This document shows, in pieces, positions 54,297-63,717 of a DNA stretch of 64,000 bases. Origin of the DNA: Deinococcus depolymerans (GTDB lineage: Bacteria > Deinococcota > Deinococci > Deinococcales > Deinococcaceae); contig NZ_BAAADB010000010.1 in NCBI RefSeq assembly GCF_039522025.1, positions 1-64,000 of the forward strand. Reading direction: 5' to 3'. The position numbers were made by a program, and so were the translations under genes. The notes below the pieces were generated by a model that was not told where the DNA came from, searched no databases, and was given only the letters and a program-made list of their open reading frames with translations. How positions within the stretch are numbered: the stretch's first letter is position 1; each line of letters starts with the position of its first letter.

Positions 54297-54971
54297 ATGG
54301 CAGAACAGATCAGCCCCACCCGCAGCGCCATGCTGGCCAGCAAGGCCAGCCTGAAAACCGCGCAGAGCGGCGCGGACCTCCTGAAACGCAAGCGTGACGC
54401 CCTCATCGGCGAATTCTTCGCGCTCGTCAAGGACGCCCTCGCCGCGCGCGAGGAACTCGCCGGCGTCAGCAAGGGCGCGTACACCAGCCTGTTCGGCGCG
54501 AAAGCCTGGGACAGCCCCGAGGCCGTCGAGAGCCTCAGCCTCGCCGGCAGCGGCGACTACGCCGTCGACATGCAGATCGTGAGCATCTACGGCGTGAAGG
54601 TCCCCAAGATCGAGATCCCGGAGCGTCGCAACGCCGCCACGTTCAGCCCCATCAACGTCGGCGCGCGCACCATCCAGGCCGCCACCGACTTCGGCGGGGT
54701 GCTGGAGGCCATCGTCAAGGTCGCCGCGACCGAGACGAAACTGCGCCGCATCGGCGAGGAAATCAAGAAGACCAGCCGCCGCGTGAACGCCCTGGAACAG
54801 ATCCGCATTCCGGGCATTCAGGAGGACATCCGCTTCATCCGCGGGGTGCTCGACCAGCGCGAACGCGAGGCCAGCTTCACCCTGAAGAAGATCAAGGCGA
54901 AACTGGAAGCCGAAGCCGCCAAGGACAAGGCCAACGCGCAGGCCGGAAACCACGGCAGCGCCGCCGACTGA
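54297..54971 (+). CDS. atpD: V/A-type ATPase subunit D (central shaft)
   Basis: 224 residues, two long helices: ISPTRSAMLASKASLKTA near the N-terminus and a long C-terminal coil (REREASFTLKKIKAKLEAE). GGGAGGTG precedes the ATG. The TGA abuts repeat N. Confidence 0.96.
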   Translation: MAEQISPTRSAMLASKASLKTAQSGADLLKRKRDALIGEFFALVKDALAAREELAGVSKGAYTSLFGAKAWDSPEAVESLSLAGSGDYAVDMQIVSIYGVKVPKIEIPERRNAATFSPINVGARTIQAATDFGGVLEAIVKVAATETKLRRIGEEIKKTSRRVNALEQIRIPGIQEDIRFIRGVLDQREREASFTLKKIKAKLEAEAAKDKANAQAGNHGSAAD

Positions 54972-55108
54972 GAACAACTCCGGTTGAATGGTTTGTCAAA
55001 ACCGTTCAACCCGAGCGGATGCGAGTTGGAGCAAGGCGGATGCCGGGCGTGGAGTCGATCACCCGGTGCTGTGCCGGGTGAACGATGAAACAGACGGGAT
55101 CCGTACGA
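54969..55108 (+). repeat. Gene-end repeat, copy N (diverged)
   Basis: Left flank TGA is the subunit D stop. Hairpin CACCCGG / CCGGGTG around TGCTGTG (55060-55080) shows compensated changes relative to other copies. Right end GGGATCCGTACGA is changed. Confidence 0.85.
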
Positions 55109-55128
55109 AGACGCAACTGCGTTCCACG

Positions 55129-55158
55129 AACCGCCCCCCACCCGGAGGGCGGTTTTCT
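55129..55158 (+). terminator. Terminator of the V-ATPase operon
   Basis: AACCGCCC (55129-55136) and GGGCGGTT (55147-55154) with a 10-base loop, then TTCTG. Confidence 0.75.
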
Positions 55159-55296
55159 GTGCGCTGTGCGTGCGGGCGCGCTATGCTGCGCGGCAACCAC
55201 AACCCTGTTCCCGCCGCGCCGCTGCCCTGTGGCTGCGCCCGTCTGACCCTTCCGAGGTGCCCGTATGCCCACACTCCTGCCCTGCCCTTCACGCCC
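55159..55296 (+). promoter_or_regulatory. Upstream region of the CoA transferase gene
   Basis: TATGCT at about 55181-55186 is a possible -10 box, leaving a leader of roughly 105 bases. No gene is recognised. Confidence 0.35.
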
Positions 55297-56508
55297 GTGA
55301 CCCCCTCCACCCTGCCCCTGAGCGGCGTGCGGATCGCGGATTTCACGCGGGTGCTGACCGGGCCGTTCGCCACCATGCTGCTGGGCGACCTGGGCGCGGA
55401 CGTGATCAAGGTCGAGCCGCCGGGCGGGGACGACACGCGCGCCTGGGGGCCGCCCTTTCAGGTGGGGGAGGGGGGCCGCGAGAGCAGCTACTTCCTGAGC
55501 GTGAACCGCAACAAGCGCAGCCTGACCCTGGACCTGAAAACCCCGGACGGGCTGGACGTCGCGCGCCGCCTGATCGCCGGGAGTGACGTGCTGATCGAGA
55601 ACTTCCGGCCCGGCACGCTGGACCGCCTGGGCCTGGGCTGGGAGGCCCTGAGCGCCGCCCACCCGCGCCTGATCTACGCGAGCATCACGGGTTTCGGGCT
55701 GGACGGCCCATACCGGGACCGGGCCGGGTACGACGTCGTGGCGCAGGGCATGGGCGGCATGATGAGTTACAACGGCGAGCCGGGCGGGCCGCCCCTGCGG
55801 GTGGGCGTGGCGGTGGCCGACGTGTTCGCGGGGTCGCTGGTCACGCAGGCGATCCTGGCGGCCCTGTACGCCCGCGAACGCACCGGGCGCGGCGAGCGGG
55901 TGGACGTGAACCTGCTGGAGAGTGTCGTGGCGCTGGGCAGTTCGCAGGTGGGCCGGTTCCTGGCGACGGGGGAGGTGCCTGCCCCCACCGGGAACGACCA
56001 CCGGTCCATCGTGCCGTACGGGACGTTTCCCTGCGCGGACGGCTTCGTGAACATCGCCGTGGGGAACGACGCGCTGTGGCGGCGCTTCTGCGAGGCGTTG
56101 GACCTGACGGAGCTGGGCGCCGACGCCCGCCTCATCACGAACGAGGGACGCGTGACGCACCGCGCGGACCTGGACGCCCGGATGCTGCCCGGACTGGCCC
56201 GCCACTCGCGGCAGGAGGTCATGGACCGCCTGGAACGCGCGGGCGTGCCGTGCGGCCCCGTGAACGACCTGGCCGAGGTGTTCGCGGACCCGCACGTGCA
56301 GGCGCGCGGCGTGGCCGTGACCGTCCCGCACCCCACGCTGGGCGAGACGACCGTGACCAGCCCACCCTGGCGGTTTGGTGGCGAGGCCCTGCCGGTGCGC
56401 CGCGCGCCGCCCACACCCGGCCAGCACACGGCCGAGGTGCTGGCCGAACTGGGACTGCCAGGGATGGCCGGGTCTACGCCAGCCGCTCCAGAGCCCGCCT
56501 CAGATTGA
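55297..56508 (+). CDS. CaiB/BaiF-family (class III) CoA transferase
   Basis: 403 residues. It moves CoA between organic acids. N-terminal LSGVRIADFTRVLTGPFATMLLGDLGADVIKVEPPGGDDTR, NRNKRSLTLDLKTPDG and GYDVVAQGMGGMMSYNGEPGGPP are family hallmarks. GTG start chosen where similarity begins. The 3' end overlaps the convergent HD-domain gene by 35 bases. Acceptor and donor acids unknown. Confidence 0.92.
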   Translation: MTPSTLPLSGVRIADFTRVLTGPFATMLLGDLGADVIKVEPPGGDDTRAWGPPFQVGEGGRESSYFLSVNRNKRSLTLDLKTPDGLDVARRLIAGSDVLIENFRPGTLDRLGLGWEALSAAHPRLIYASITGFGLDGPYRDRAGYDVVAQGMGGMMSYNGEPGGPPLRVGVAVADVFAGSLVTQAILAALYARERTGRGERVDVNLLESVVALGSSQVGRFLATGEVPAPTGNDHRSIVPYGTFPCADGFVNIAVGNDALWRRFCEALDLTELGADARLITNEGRVTHRADLDARMLPGLARHSRQEVMDRLERAGVPCGPVNDLAEVFADPHVQARGVAVTVPHPTLGETTVTSPPWRFGGEALPVRRAPPTPGQHTAEVLAELGLPGMAGSTPAAPEPASD

Positions 56509-57031
56509 CGCGTGCCGGGGCGTCCAGCGCCGCGAATTCCGGCGTGAGGTACAGCCGCTCGCGGGTCAGGAAGCCCCGCAGGACCGCCGAGCGGCCCGCC
56601 CGGTAGGCGCTGTCGGGGACGTGCGCGTACTCGGCGCGGATGGCGCGGTCGTAGGCGTCGAAGGTGTCGGGGTCGGCACCCAGGATGCCCAGGTCGGCGT
56701 CCACGAACAGGGCCTCGGCCCGCGTGGTCGGGGGCGCGGCGTGGCGCGTGGCGAGAATCAGGTCTCGCACCTGCGCCTGCACGTCCACACCGGCGCCCTG
56801 TGCGGCCAGCCACGCGCCGAACACGTCCGCGCTGCGTTCCTCGTTGTCGGCGGCGCGCGGGTCGTAGATCAGGTCGTGCCCCCACGCCGCCAGTTCCAGT
56901 TCCGGTGTGAGGACGCCGCGCCCGCCCAGCGCCCGGATCAGGGACTGGACGTGCGCGGCGGTGTGGTAGGCACGCTCCGGCGCGTCGTAGAACGGCCGCG
57001 CGAAGGCTTCGGCGGCCGCCACGAGCGTCAC
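56474..57031 (-). CDS. HD-domain-like predicted metal-dependent phosphohydrolase
   Basis: 185 residues. RAYHTAAHVQSLI and AAWGHDLIYDP give the H...HD metal site, and VDADLGILG a later Asp. Proteins of this group (COG4339-like) are predicted hydrolases of unknown substrate. It starts 4 bases after the ROK kinase stop, so it is the second gene of a two-gene operon. Confidence 0.82.
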   Translation of the reverse strand: MTLVAAAEAFARPFYDAPERAYHTAAHVQSLIRALGGRGVLTPELELAAWGHDLIYDPRAADNEERSADVFGAWLAAQGAGVDVQAQVRDLILATRHAAPPTTRAEALFVDADLGILGADPDTFDAYDRAIRAEYAHVPDSAYRAGRSAVLRGFLTRERLYLTPEFAALDAPARVNLRRALERLA

Positions 57032-57035
57032 GGGT

Positions 57036-57944
<909 letters not shown>

Positions 57945-58202
57945 GGAGGCTCCTGGGCGCGGGTGCGCCGGGTCCGGTCGGGGGAGGGGCGGTCCGGGAG
58001 ACGCCGATCGGAAAGGCCGGAACCCGCAACCTGGGACCGCTTCCAGTCGAGTCGTTCCGGACGGCCGGGACGGAGAAACGAATCAACAAGACCTGCTCTG
58101 CACCCAGAACTGTACCGCGCCGGACACCGACCCGGCACCCATTCGTCTGGGCACCGCCCCCTTCCGCCGCCCGCCCGGCCCCGGGGGGGGCGGGGCCGCC
58201 GC
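57945..58202. other. Intergenic region upstream of the ROK kinase
   Basis: About 258 bases with AGGAG next to the kinase start; no convincing promoter, gene or strong hairpin. Confidence 0.4.
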
Positions 58203-58270
58203 ATACGGACGGCGTCTGTTCCGTTCACAACCCGGCACGGCACCGGGTGGGCAACTCCGCGTCCGGATCA
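58203..58270 (-). repeat. Gene-end repeat, copy O (short)
   Basis: ATACGGACGGCGTCTGTTCCG, hairpin ACCCGG / CCGGGT, then CCGCGTCCGGATCA: the first palindrome is deleted. TCA (58268-58270) is the stop codon of the adjacent gene. Confidence 0.75.
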
Positions 58271-58546
58271 GTCCCGCGCCGGGTCCTCCGGCTCGAAGCC
58301 CAGCAGCGCCAGCGCCTCGGGCAACTGCACCTCCGGCACGTACAGGCCCACGTCACCCTGATAGCCGCCCGTCTCGATCTCGATCACGGGGCTGCCCATC
58401 GACCACTGGAACGGCGTGCGGACCACGCTCACCACCCCGCCGTCCGACAGGGTGCGCCGCCAGCCCTCGGCCAGCAGGCGCGGCAGGGTGTCCAGCCGCA
58501 CCCACACGTCACCCTGGTACAGCACGCGGTCCTCGTACGCGCTCAC
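58268..58546 (-). CDS. Hypothetical protein, 92 aa
   Basis: Not recognised. Soluble, mixed alpha-beta (DRVLYQGDVWVRLDTLPRLL; SPVIEIETGGYQGDVGLYV). The GTG start overlaps the thioesterase stop (GTGA), so it is translationally coupled to it. The upstream 39 codons in frame belong to the thioesterase gene in another frame. Confidence 0.65.
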   Translation of the reverse strand: MSAYEDRVLYQGDVWVRLDTLPRLLAEGWRRTLSDGGVVSVVRTPFQWSMGSPVIEIETGGYQGDVGLYVPEVQLPEALALLGFEPEDPARD

Positions 58547-59019
58547 GCCGGTCCCGCCGCGCGCACCGTGACCCGCGCCACGCGCGCCGCGAACGACGCC
58601 GGAATGACCGCCGGCACCCCGCCCGCATCCACGCTCACCTGCACGGACCGCGCGAACGCACACGGCACGCCGTCCGCCAGGATGCGGGCCACGCCCGTCC
58701 AGCTGGTCCGGCCCACCCGCTCGATCAGCGTCTCGATCACGACCTCCTGGCCCAGGCGGATCTCGCGCACGTAATCCAGTTCCAGCCGCGCCAGCACCGA
58801 ACGGTCATCCGCGTCGCGCAGGTCCAGCGCGCGGGACATGTCCATGCGCGCCACCTCCAGGAACTCGGCGTACCGGGCGTTGTTCACGTGCCCCATGGCG
58901 TCCAGGTCGCCGTAACGCAGCTGAATCACCGTGCGGTGCGCGTCCTGCCAGTTCAGGGCCGGAATGCGCCCCCCGTTGCCCACGGCCACGCCGCCACTCG
59001 TCTCAGATGAACCCGTCAT
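58543..59019 (-). CDS. Acyl-CoA thioesterase, 4HBT hot-dog family
   Basis: 158 residues. LRYGDLDAMGHVNNARYAEFLE contains the catalytic Asp of 4-hydroxybenzoyl-CoA thioesterase-like enzymes, followed by ELDYVREIRLGQEVVIET. It hydrolyses an acyl-CoA of unknown chain. TACACT 6 bases before the ATG marks a leaderless start. Confidence 0.88.
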   Translation of the reverse strand: MTGSSETSGGVAVGNGGRIPALNWQDAHRTVIQLRYGDLDAMGHVNNARYAEFLEVARMDMSRALDLRDADDRSVLARLELDYVREIRLGQEVVIETLIERVGRTSWTGVARILADGVPCAFARSVQVSVDAGGVPAVIPASFAARVARVTVRAAGPA

Positions 59020-59025
59020 GCCCGC

Positions 59026-59031
59026 AGTGTA
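59026..59031 (-). promoter_or_regulatory. -10 box (TACACT) of the thioesterase gene
   Basis: Minus-strand TACACT, 6 bases before the ATG at 59019. Confidence 0.6.
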
Positions 59032-59084
59032 GAGCGCACCGCCCGGCCTCTCATGTGCCCCATCCACGCCCGGGGCCGGAACGC

Positions 59085-59090
59085 TATGCT
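59085..59090 (+). promoter_or_regulatory. -10 box (TATGCT), leaderless
   Basis: TATGCT, 7 bases before the GTG at 59098. Confidence 0.6.
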
Positions 59091-59097
59091 GACCGGC

Positions 59098-59478
59098 GTG
59101 ACCGACGTGCCGCCCCCCCCAGTCCCACCGGCGCGGGCGACGTGGTGGCAGCGCCTGCAACGCCTGCCGCTGACCATGATGATCGCCAGCCTGCTGGCCG
59201 GCCTGGGCATCGTGCAACTGACCTTCCAGCTGGGCAACTCGGTGTACCGCACCCTGACCTGGAGCGAGGAGACCCGTCAGACCCTGACCCGCGTCGCCAC
59301 GCTGGAACGCGACGTGCAGATCCTCCAGGACGCCGTGAAAGCCAGCCGGGACCCCAGTTACCTGCGTGCCCTGGCCCGCTGCCGCGGGTTCGTCGGCAAG
59401 AACGAGCGGGTGATCGTCGCCAGTGACGCCCCGGAAACCCCGCCCGGCGAGAACTGCAAGGCCCTGCGCGTTCCTTAG
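59098..59478 (+). CDS. Small single-pass membrane protein with FtsL/FtsB-like topology
   Basis: 126 residues: Pro-rich cytoplasmic N-terminus, one membrane helix (about 23-46), a coiled coil (EETRQTLTRVATLERDVQILQDAV) and a short tail with two Cys. The layout resembles divisome proteins FtsL/DivIC, but sequence similarity is too weak to name it. Confidence 0.65.
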   Translation: MTDVPPPPVPPARATWWQRLQRLPLTMMIASLLAGLGIVQLTFQLGNSVYRTLTWSEETRQTLTRVATLERDVQILQDAVKASRDPSYLRALARCRGFVGKNERVIVASDAPETPPGENCKALRVP

Positions 59479-59482
59479 GGGC

Positions 59483-59526
59483 GTTGATGGTTGATAGGGG
59501 GGGTGTCCCTTCCATCAACCATCAAC
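59483..59526. terminator. Hairpin of GTTGATG repeats between convergent genes
   Basis: GTTGATGGTTGAT (59483-59495) and ATCAACCATCAAC (59514-59526) form a perfect 13-bp stem with a G-run loop; likely ends both convergent transcripts. Confidence 0.6.
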
Positions 59527-59543
59527 GTTCAACTCTCAACCCC

Positions 59544-60863
59544 TTAAAACACGCGGTCGAGGATCAGCGGCTCCGGCGCGGGGGCCTGGGCGCCCAGGGT
59601 CAGCCCCTCCGTGAGGAGGCGCGTGGCGACCTCCAGGCCGCGCCCGTCCCTGTGGTAGATGCGCAGCACGGCCTCGCCCGCCTGCACCGCCTCGCCGGGT
59701 TTGCGCAGCAGTTCCACGCCCACGCCGTGATCGATGGCCTCGCCCTTGCGTTCGCGGCCGCCGCCGAGGGCCAGCACGGCGCGGCCCACGCTCAGCGCGT
59801 CGATGCCCGTCACGAAGCCCGCCTGCGGCGCCGTGACGTCCGCGCGGCCCGGCGCCACGTCGAAGTTGCTGACGTCGTCCACGTAGGTGGCGTCGCCGCC
59901 CTGCGCGGCCACGAACGCCCGGAACTTCGCCAGGGCGCTGCCGTCCGTCAGGGTGGCGCGGGCGCGGGCGGCGGCCGAAGCCTCGTCCTCGCCCTGGGCG
60001 GCCAGCGCCTCCACGGCCAGCGCCACGCACAGTTCGGTCAGGTCGGTGGGACCCTCGCCGCGCAGGGTCGCCAGGGCTTCGAGGACCTCCAGGCTGTTGC
60101 CGGCCATGTGGCCCAGCGGGGTGTCCATGTCGGTCAGGACGGCGCGCACCTGCCGTCCGGCGCGGTTGCCGATGTCCACCATCGCGCGGGCCAGGCCGCG
60201 CCCGGCGTCCAGGGTGCGCATGAACGCCCCGGCGCCCACCTTCACGTCCAGCACGACCGTGTGCGCGCCGGACGCGAGTTTCTTGCTCATGATGGAACTG
60301 GCGATCAGCGGCAGGCAGTCCACGGTGGCGGTCACGTCACGCAGCGCGTACAGCTTCCCGTCGGCCGGGGCGAGGTCCTTGCTCTGCCCGACGAGCGCCA
60401 GGCCGATCTCGCGGGCCTGCGCGATGAAGCGGTCCTCGTCGAGTTCGCTGGTCCAGCCGGGAATGCTCTCCAGCTTGTCGATGGTGCCGCCGGTGTGGGC
60501 GAGGCCGCGCCCGCTCATCTTGGCGACCGTCTGGCCCAGCGCGGCCAGCATGGGCGTCAGGATCAGGCTGGTCTTGTCGCCCACGCCGCCCGTGGAGTGC
60601 TTGTCGACGGTGCGGGGCAGGTCCCCGAGGTTCATCAGGTCGCCGCTCTCGGCCATGACCATGGTCAGGTCGGCGGTCTCCTGTTCGGCCATGCCGCGCA
60701 GGAACACGGCCATCAGCCACGCGCTCATCTGGTAGTCGGGCACCTCGCCGCGCGTGTAGCCCAGCACCAGGGTCTCCAGTTCGGCGCGGGTGTGGGTCTC
60801 GCCGTCGCGTTTCTTGCGGATCAGGTCGGGAATGTTCACGGCATTCAGGTTCTGGGCGGTCAT
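59544..60863 (-). CDS. deoA: Thymidine / pyrimidine-nucleoside phosphorylase
   Basis: 439 residues. It cleaves thymidine (and perhaps uridine) to base and (deoxy)ribose-1-phosphate. Signature [20 protein letters not shown], phosphate-binding [13 protein letters not shown] and [23 protein letters not shown] are present. TAAACT lies 5 bases before the ATG. With udk in the window, two pyrimidine salvage enzymes are present, though unlinked. Confidence 0.95.
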   Translation of the reverse strand: MTAQNLNAVNIPDLIRKKRDGETHTRAELETLVLGYTRGEVPDYQMSAWLMAVFLRGMAEQETADLTMVMAESGDLMNLGDLPRTVDKHSTGGVGDKTSLILTPMLAALGQTVAKMSGRGLAHTGGTIDKLESIPGWTSELDEDRFIAQAREIGLALVGQSKDLAPADGKLYALRDVTATVDCLPLIASSIMSKKLASGAHTVVLDVKVGAGAFMRTLDAGRGLARAMVDIGNRAGRQVRAVLTDMDTPLGHMAGNSLEVLEALATLRGEGPTDLTELCVALAVEALAAQGEDEASAAARARATLTDGSALAKFRAFVAAQGGDATYVDDVSNFDVAPGRADVTAPQAGFVTGIDALSVGRAVLALGGGRERKGEAIDHGVGVELLRKPGEAVQAGEAVLRIYHRDGRGLEVATRLLTEGLTLGAQAPAPEPLILDRVF

Positions 60864-60868
60864 AGCGT

Positions 60869-60874
60869 AGTTTA
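60869..60874 (-). promoter_or_regulatory. -10 box (TAAACT), leaderless
   Basis: Minus-strand TAAACT, 5 bases before the ATG at 60863; it overlaps the 3' end of the CDGSH gene. Confidence 0.5.
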
Positions 60875-61354
60875 CGTCCGCCGGACGGAATTCTGTCCCT
60901 CTCCGCCCCGTTCCGCGGGATCGGCCGCGCTTTTCCATCCGACCTTGGCGTGCGTGCCGTCGCAGTAGGGTTTGTTCCCGCTCTGTCCGCAGCGGCACAG
61001 GGCGGCGCGGACCTCGCGCTGCTCACCCTGCGGCGTGTCGATCACGAGGTTGCCGCGGATCATCAGCGGACCGTCGGGCGTGGGGGTGACGGTGGTGGGT
61101 TCTGCGGGCATCTCGGCCTCCTGTCCCATGACGTAGTGCAGCGCCCCGGTGGGGCAGGTGCGGACGACCGCCGCGACCGCCTCGGCCGCGGCGCTGGCAG
61201 GCTGGATCCACGGGCGGGCCTTCGGGTCGAACACGCCGGGCAGGCCGCGCACGCAGCTGGCGACGTGCAGGCAGCGCCGCGCGTCGTAGTACACCGTGAT
61301 GCCGGGGCCCGTGTACGCCTTCCCCTGCGCGAGGTCCTCGTTGGTGGGGGTCAT
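60872..61354 (-). CDS. Iron-sulfur protein: ferredoxin-like (Fer4_19) plus CDGSH domain
   Basis: 160 residues. The N-terminal part (20-75) has [22 protein letters not shown] and CPTGAL, a divergent ferredoxin-type cluster site. The C-terminal CDGSH motif [16 protein letters not shown] supplies Cys3His ligation of a [2Fe-2S] cluster, as in mitoNEET. Likely an electron or cluster carrier. It overlaps the WYL regulator stop (ATGA) and also has its own TACACT 5 bases before the ATG. Confidence 0.9.
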   Translation of the reverse strand: MTPTNEDLAQGKAYTGPGITVYYDARRCLHVASCVRGLPGVFDPKARPWIQPASAAAEAVAAVVRTCPTGALHYVMGQEAEMPAEPTTVTPTPDGPLMIRGNLVIDTPQGEQREVRAALCRCGQSGNKPYCDGTHAKVGWKSAADPAERGGEGQNSVRRT

Positions 61355-62331
61355 GCCCCAGTGTACGCAGGGTCAGGCTGGGCCGGGGGGGTGTGCGCGG
61401 CGCAGCGTGCGGCCAGCCGGGCGAACTCGCCGCGCAGTTCCGGGGGGCTGTCCACGCGGAAGTCGCAGTCCAGGCCCAGCAGGAACGCCGCGAACCCCGT
61501 CAGGCCCTCGCGGGTGGTGGTCAGGCGGGTGCCGTGGGCGTCGGGGCGCAGGTCGGTTCCCCAGGTGGACACCCGGCCGCGCAGGGCTTCCGGCGGGCAG
61601 TCGAGCCACACGCTGATCGCGTGGGTGGGTGTCGGGGCGCGCAGCGTGGACCGCAGGTACGCGGCCGCGTCGAAGTCGGGCTCGGGCGTGAAGTGACGGT
61701 CCTGCACGGTCAGGGCGCTCATGCGGTCCAGCCGGAACGAGCGGCGCGCCCCGCGCAGGTGGCAGTGCGCGACGGCGTACCAGCGGCCCTCCAGATGCAC
61801 GACACGGTGTACGTCCGCGTCGCGGCGCGTCTCGGGGGCCTCGGGGGCGGCGTACGTGAAGGTGACGGTGCAGGCGTCCCGCACGGCGCGCAGCAGCCCC
61901 GCGAGCAGCTGGGCGTCGGTGGGCGCCACCCAGGGGCCGGTGTCGAACTGCACGCTGCCCTCCAGGGCCAGCATGTCGGCGCGCAGGGCGTGGGGGAGGC
62001 TGCGCGACAGCTTGGCGCTGGCGGCCTCGGCGGCGGGTGCCAGGGCGTGCAGGCCCAGGTGCCGCAGGGTGCGCAGGCCCAGGGCGGCGGCCAGCGCCTC
62101 CTCGGGCGTGAACATCAGCGGGGGCAGGCGGAAGCCCGCCTTCAGGCGGTACGCGCCGCCCACGCCCCGGCGGCCCTCGACCGGAATGCCCAGGTCCTGG
62201 AGGCGGGCGACGTAGCGCTGCACGGTGCGCGGGCTGACTTCCAGGCGGCGGGCCAGGTCGGCGCCGCTGACCTCCTCGTGGGCCTGCAGGAGTTCCAGGA
62301 CGGTCAGTACCCGCATGCTCGGGTCGTACAT
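61351..62331 (-). CDS. WYL-domain (YafY-type) transcriptional regulator
   Basis: 326 residues. N-terminal winged helix (VLELLQAHEEVSGADLARRL; VSPRTVQRYVARLQDLGIPV) and C-terminal WYL domain (GRWYAVAHCHLRGARRSFRLDRM), with W-Y-A in place of W-Y-L. WYL domains bind ligands or nucleic acid and often control stress or defence genes. It diverges from a DinB-family gene, which is a likely target, and is followed by the iron-sulfur gene. Confidence 0.92.
   Translation of the reverse strand: MYDPSMRVLTVLELLQAHEEVSGADLARRLEVSPRTVQRYVARLQDLGIPVEGRRGVGGAYRLKAGFRLPPLMFTPEEALAAALGLRTLRHLGLHALAPAAEAASAKLSRSLPHALRADMLALEGSVQFDTGPWVAPTDAQLLAGLLRAVRDACTVTFTYAAPEAPETRRDADVHRVVHLEGRWYAVAHCHLRGARRSFRLDRMSALTVQDRHFTPEPDFDAAAYLRSTLRAPTPTHAISVWLDCPPEALRGRVSTWGTDLRPDAHGTRLTTTREGLTGFAAFLLGLDCDFRVDSPPELRGEFARLAARCAAHTPPAQPDPAYTGA
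61360..61365 (-). promoter_or_regulatory. Internal -10 box (TACACT) for the iron-sulfur gene
   Basis: Minus-strand TACACT within the end of the regulator gene, 5 bases before the ATG at 61354. Confidence 0.5.
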
Positions 62332-62337
62332 GCCTTC

Positions 62338-62386
62338 ATGGTAATCGCAATAGGCGTCACGTTCTGACGGGAATCCGGATTACGCT
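62338..62386. promoter_or_regulatory. Divergent promoters of WYL regulator and DinB-like gene
   Basis: Minus strand: TACCAT (62338-62343), 6 bases before the regulator ATG. Plus strand: TACGCT near 62381 with an upstream TTCTGA; the DinB gene then has AGGAGGTT before its ATG at 62419. Confidence 0.5.
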
Positions 62387-62418
62387 GGAGGCAGATTCAA
62401 CCCCAGGAGGTTTCACCC

Positions 62419-62913
62419 ATGACCGCACCCGCTGCCGTGTCCGCCGCTGTCCTGTCGCCCGCGCTGTCCATCCCCGACTTCATCACGCACTGGCAGGGCC
62501 ACCGCGTCCTGACCCGCCGCGTCATCGAGGCCTTCCCCGAAGACCAGCTGTTCAGCTTCTGCCTCGGCGGCCTGCGGCCCTTCGGCGCGCAGGCCACCGA
62601 GATCCACCTCGTGGACGCCATGACCGTCACCGCCCTGCGCGGCGGCGGGTGGCCCGAACCCGACTGGACGACCGGCCCCACCGACCGCGCCAGCCTGCTG
62701 ACCGCCTGGGACGCCGTGAGCGCCGACCTCGCCGACCACGGCCCGCACACCGACCCCGCCTTCTTCACCCAGCTGCACGCGCTGCCGTGGGGCGAGATGC
62801 CCGGCTGGGTCGCCGCGATCTACGCCGTGGACAACGGCCTGCACCACCGCGCCCAGGGCTACGTCTACCTGCGCGCCCTCGGCATTGAGCCCCCCGCCTT
62901 CTACGAGCGGTGA
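62419..62913 (+). CDS. DinB-family (four-helix bundle) protein
   Basis: 164 residues, four long helices with metal-ligand His in EIHLVD and LHHRAQGYVYLRALG. DinB/YfiT proteins are metal-dependent, some being thiol transferases; many are stress-induced and they are numerous in Deinococcus. Strong AGGAGG ribosome site. Faces a WYL regulator. Confidence 0.85.
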   Translation: MTAPAAVSAAVLSPALSIPDFITHWQGHRVLTRRVIEAFPEDQLFSFCLGGLRPFGAQATEIHLVDAMTVTALRGGGWPEPDWTTGPTDRASLLTAWDAVSADLADHGPHTDPAFFTQLHALPWGEMPGWVAAIYAVDNGLHHRAQGYVYLRALGIEPPAFYER

Positions 62914-63125
62914 ACGCCGTGCCCACGCCCGACACCCGGGCCAGCCTCCCGACCCGGCTGGACCGGCCCTCCCCGCCGGGCGCAACGCCGGACCGACACG
63001 CGGACCCCCGGTGCGGCGGGCGGCGTCCCGTAGAGGACGAGGCCCCCGCACGACACCCCCCCCACGCGCCGCAGCGTCCCACCAGGGGCATCCGCTGCCA
63101 GCTGCCCTGAACCCCCGGAGACCGC
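62914..63125 (+). other. Spacer between two DinB-family genes
   Basis: 212 bases, C-rich, no convincing gene; GGAG eight bases before the next ATG. Confidence 0.5.
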
Positions 63126-63647
63126 ATGACCGACCTGACCCTGCTGCTCGAAGCCTTCCGCCGCAACGCCCGCGTGAACGACACCCTGATCGCCGCCCTG
63201 ACGCCCGGGGAGTTCGCCCTGACCGACGGCCATGGCGGGTGGACCGTCGAGCGGCACCTGCGGCACATGGCGCGCTTCCGCGTGGGCTGGCTGTGGAACA
63301 TCAGCCGTGACCACGCCACGCCGCTGCTGAACCCGGACGAACTGGACGCCGACGGCGACCCGCAGTGGCGCTGGGCCAGCGCCCCCGCCACCCACCTGCC
63401 CGAAGCGCTGGCCGCCGGGGACGCCGCCGCCCTTGCCGCCGTGGAGGCGCACCGCGCGTCCGGCGAGCCCTTCGCGGACCCCTGGAACGAGGGCACGTAC
63501 CGCAGCGACCCGGCGCACTTCCTGATGCATACCATCGTGCACGACAGCCACCACCGCGGGCAGGTCCTGAGCCTGCTGCGTCAGGGAGGCCGCACGCCCG
63601 AGCAGATGGACGCGCTGGACGGCCACTGGGCGATCTGGCGCGGGTAG
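63126..63647 (+). CDS. DinB-family protein (second)
   Basis: 173 residues. The DinB metal triad is clear: RHLRHMARF early and IVHDSHHRGQVLSLLR late. It is more canonical than the first DinB-like protein and only distantly similar to it. Probably cotranscribed with it. Confidence 0.88.
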   Translation: MTDLTLLLEAFRRNARVNDTLIAALTPGEFALTDGHGGWTVERHLRHMARFRVGWLWNISRDHATPLLNPDELDADGDPQWRWASAPATHLPEALAAGDAAALAAVEAHRASGEPFADPWNEGTYRSDPAHFLMHTIVHDSHHRGQVLSLLRQGGRTPEQMDALDGHWAIWRG

Positions 63648-63670
63648 CGCCGCCTGCGCCCGTGCAGAAA

Positions 63671-63697
63671 CGCCCCCACCGGTTCAGGGTGGGGGCG
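63671..63697. terminator. Bidirectional terminator
   Basis: CGCCCCCACC (63671-63680) pairs with GGTGGGGGCG (63688-63697); minus-strand continuation is TTTCTG. It separates the DinB gene and ftsH. Confidence 0.75.
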
Positions 63698-63717
63698 TCG
63701 GCCTGTGCAGCGGGAGA

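Noticed and set aside
62910..63110. 66-codon frame between the two DinB genes
   Set aside because: Pro/Arg-rich, no ribosome site, no similarity; treated as spacer.
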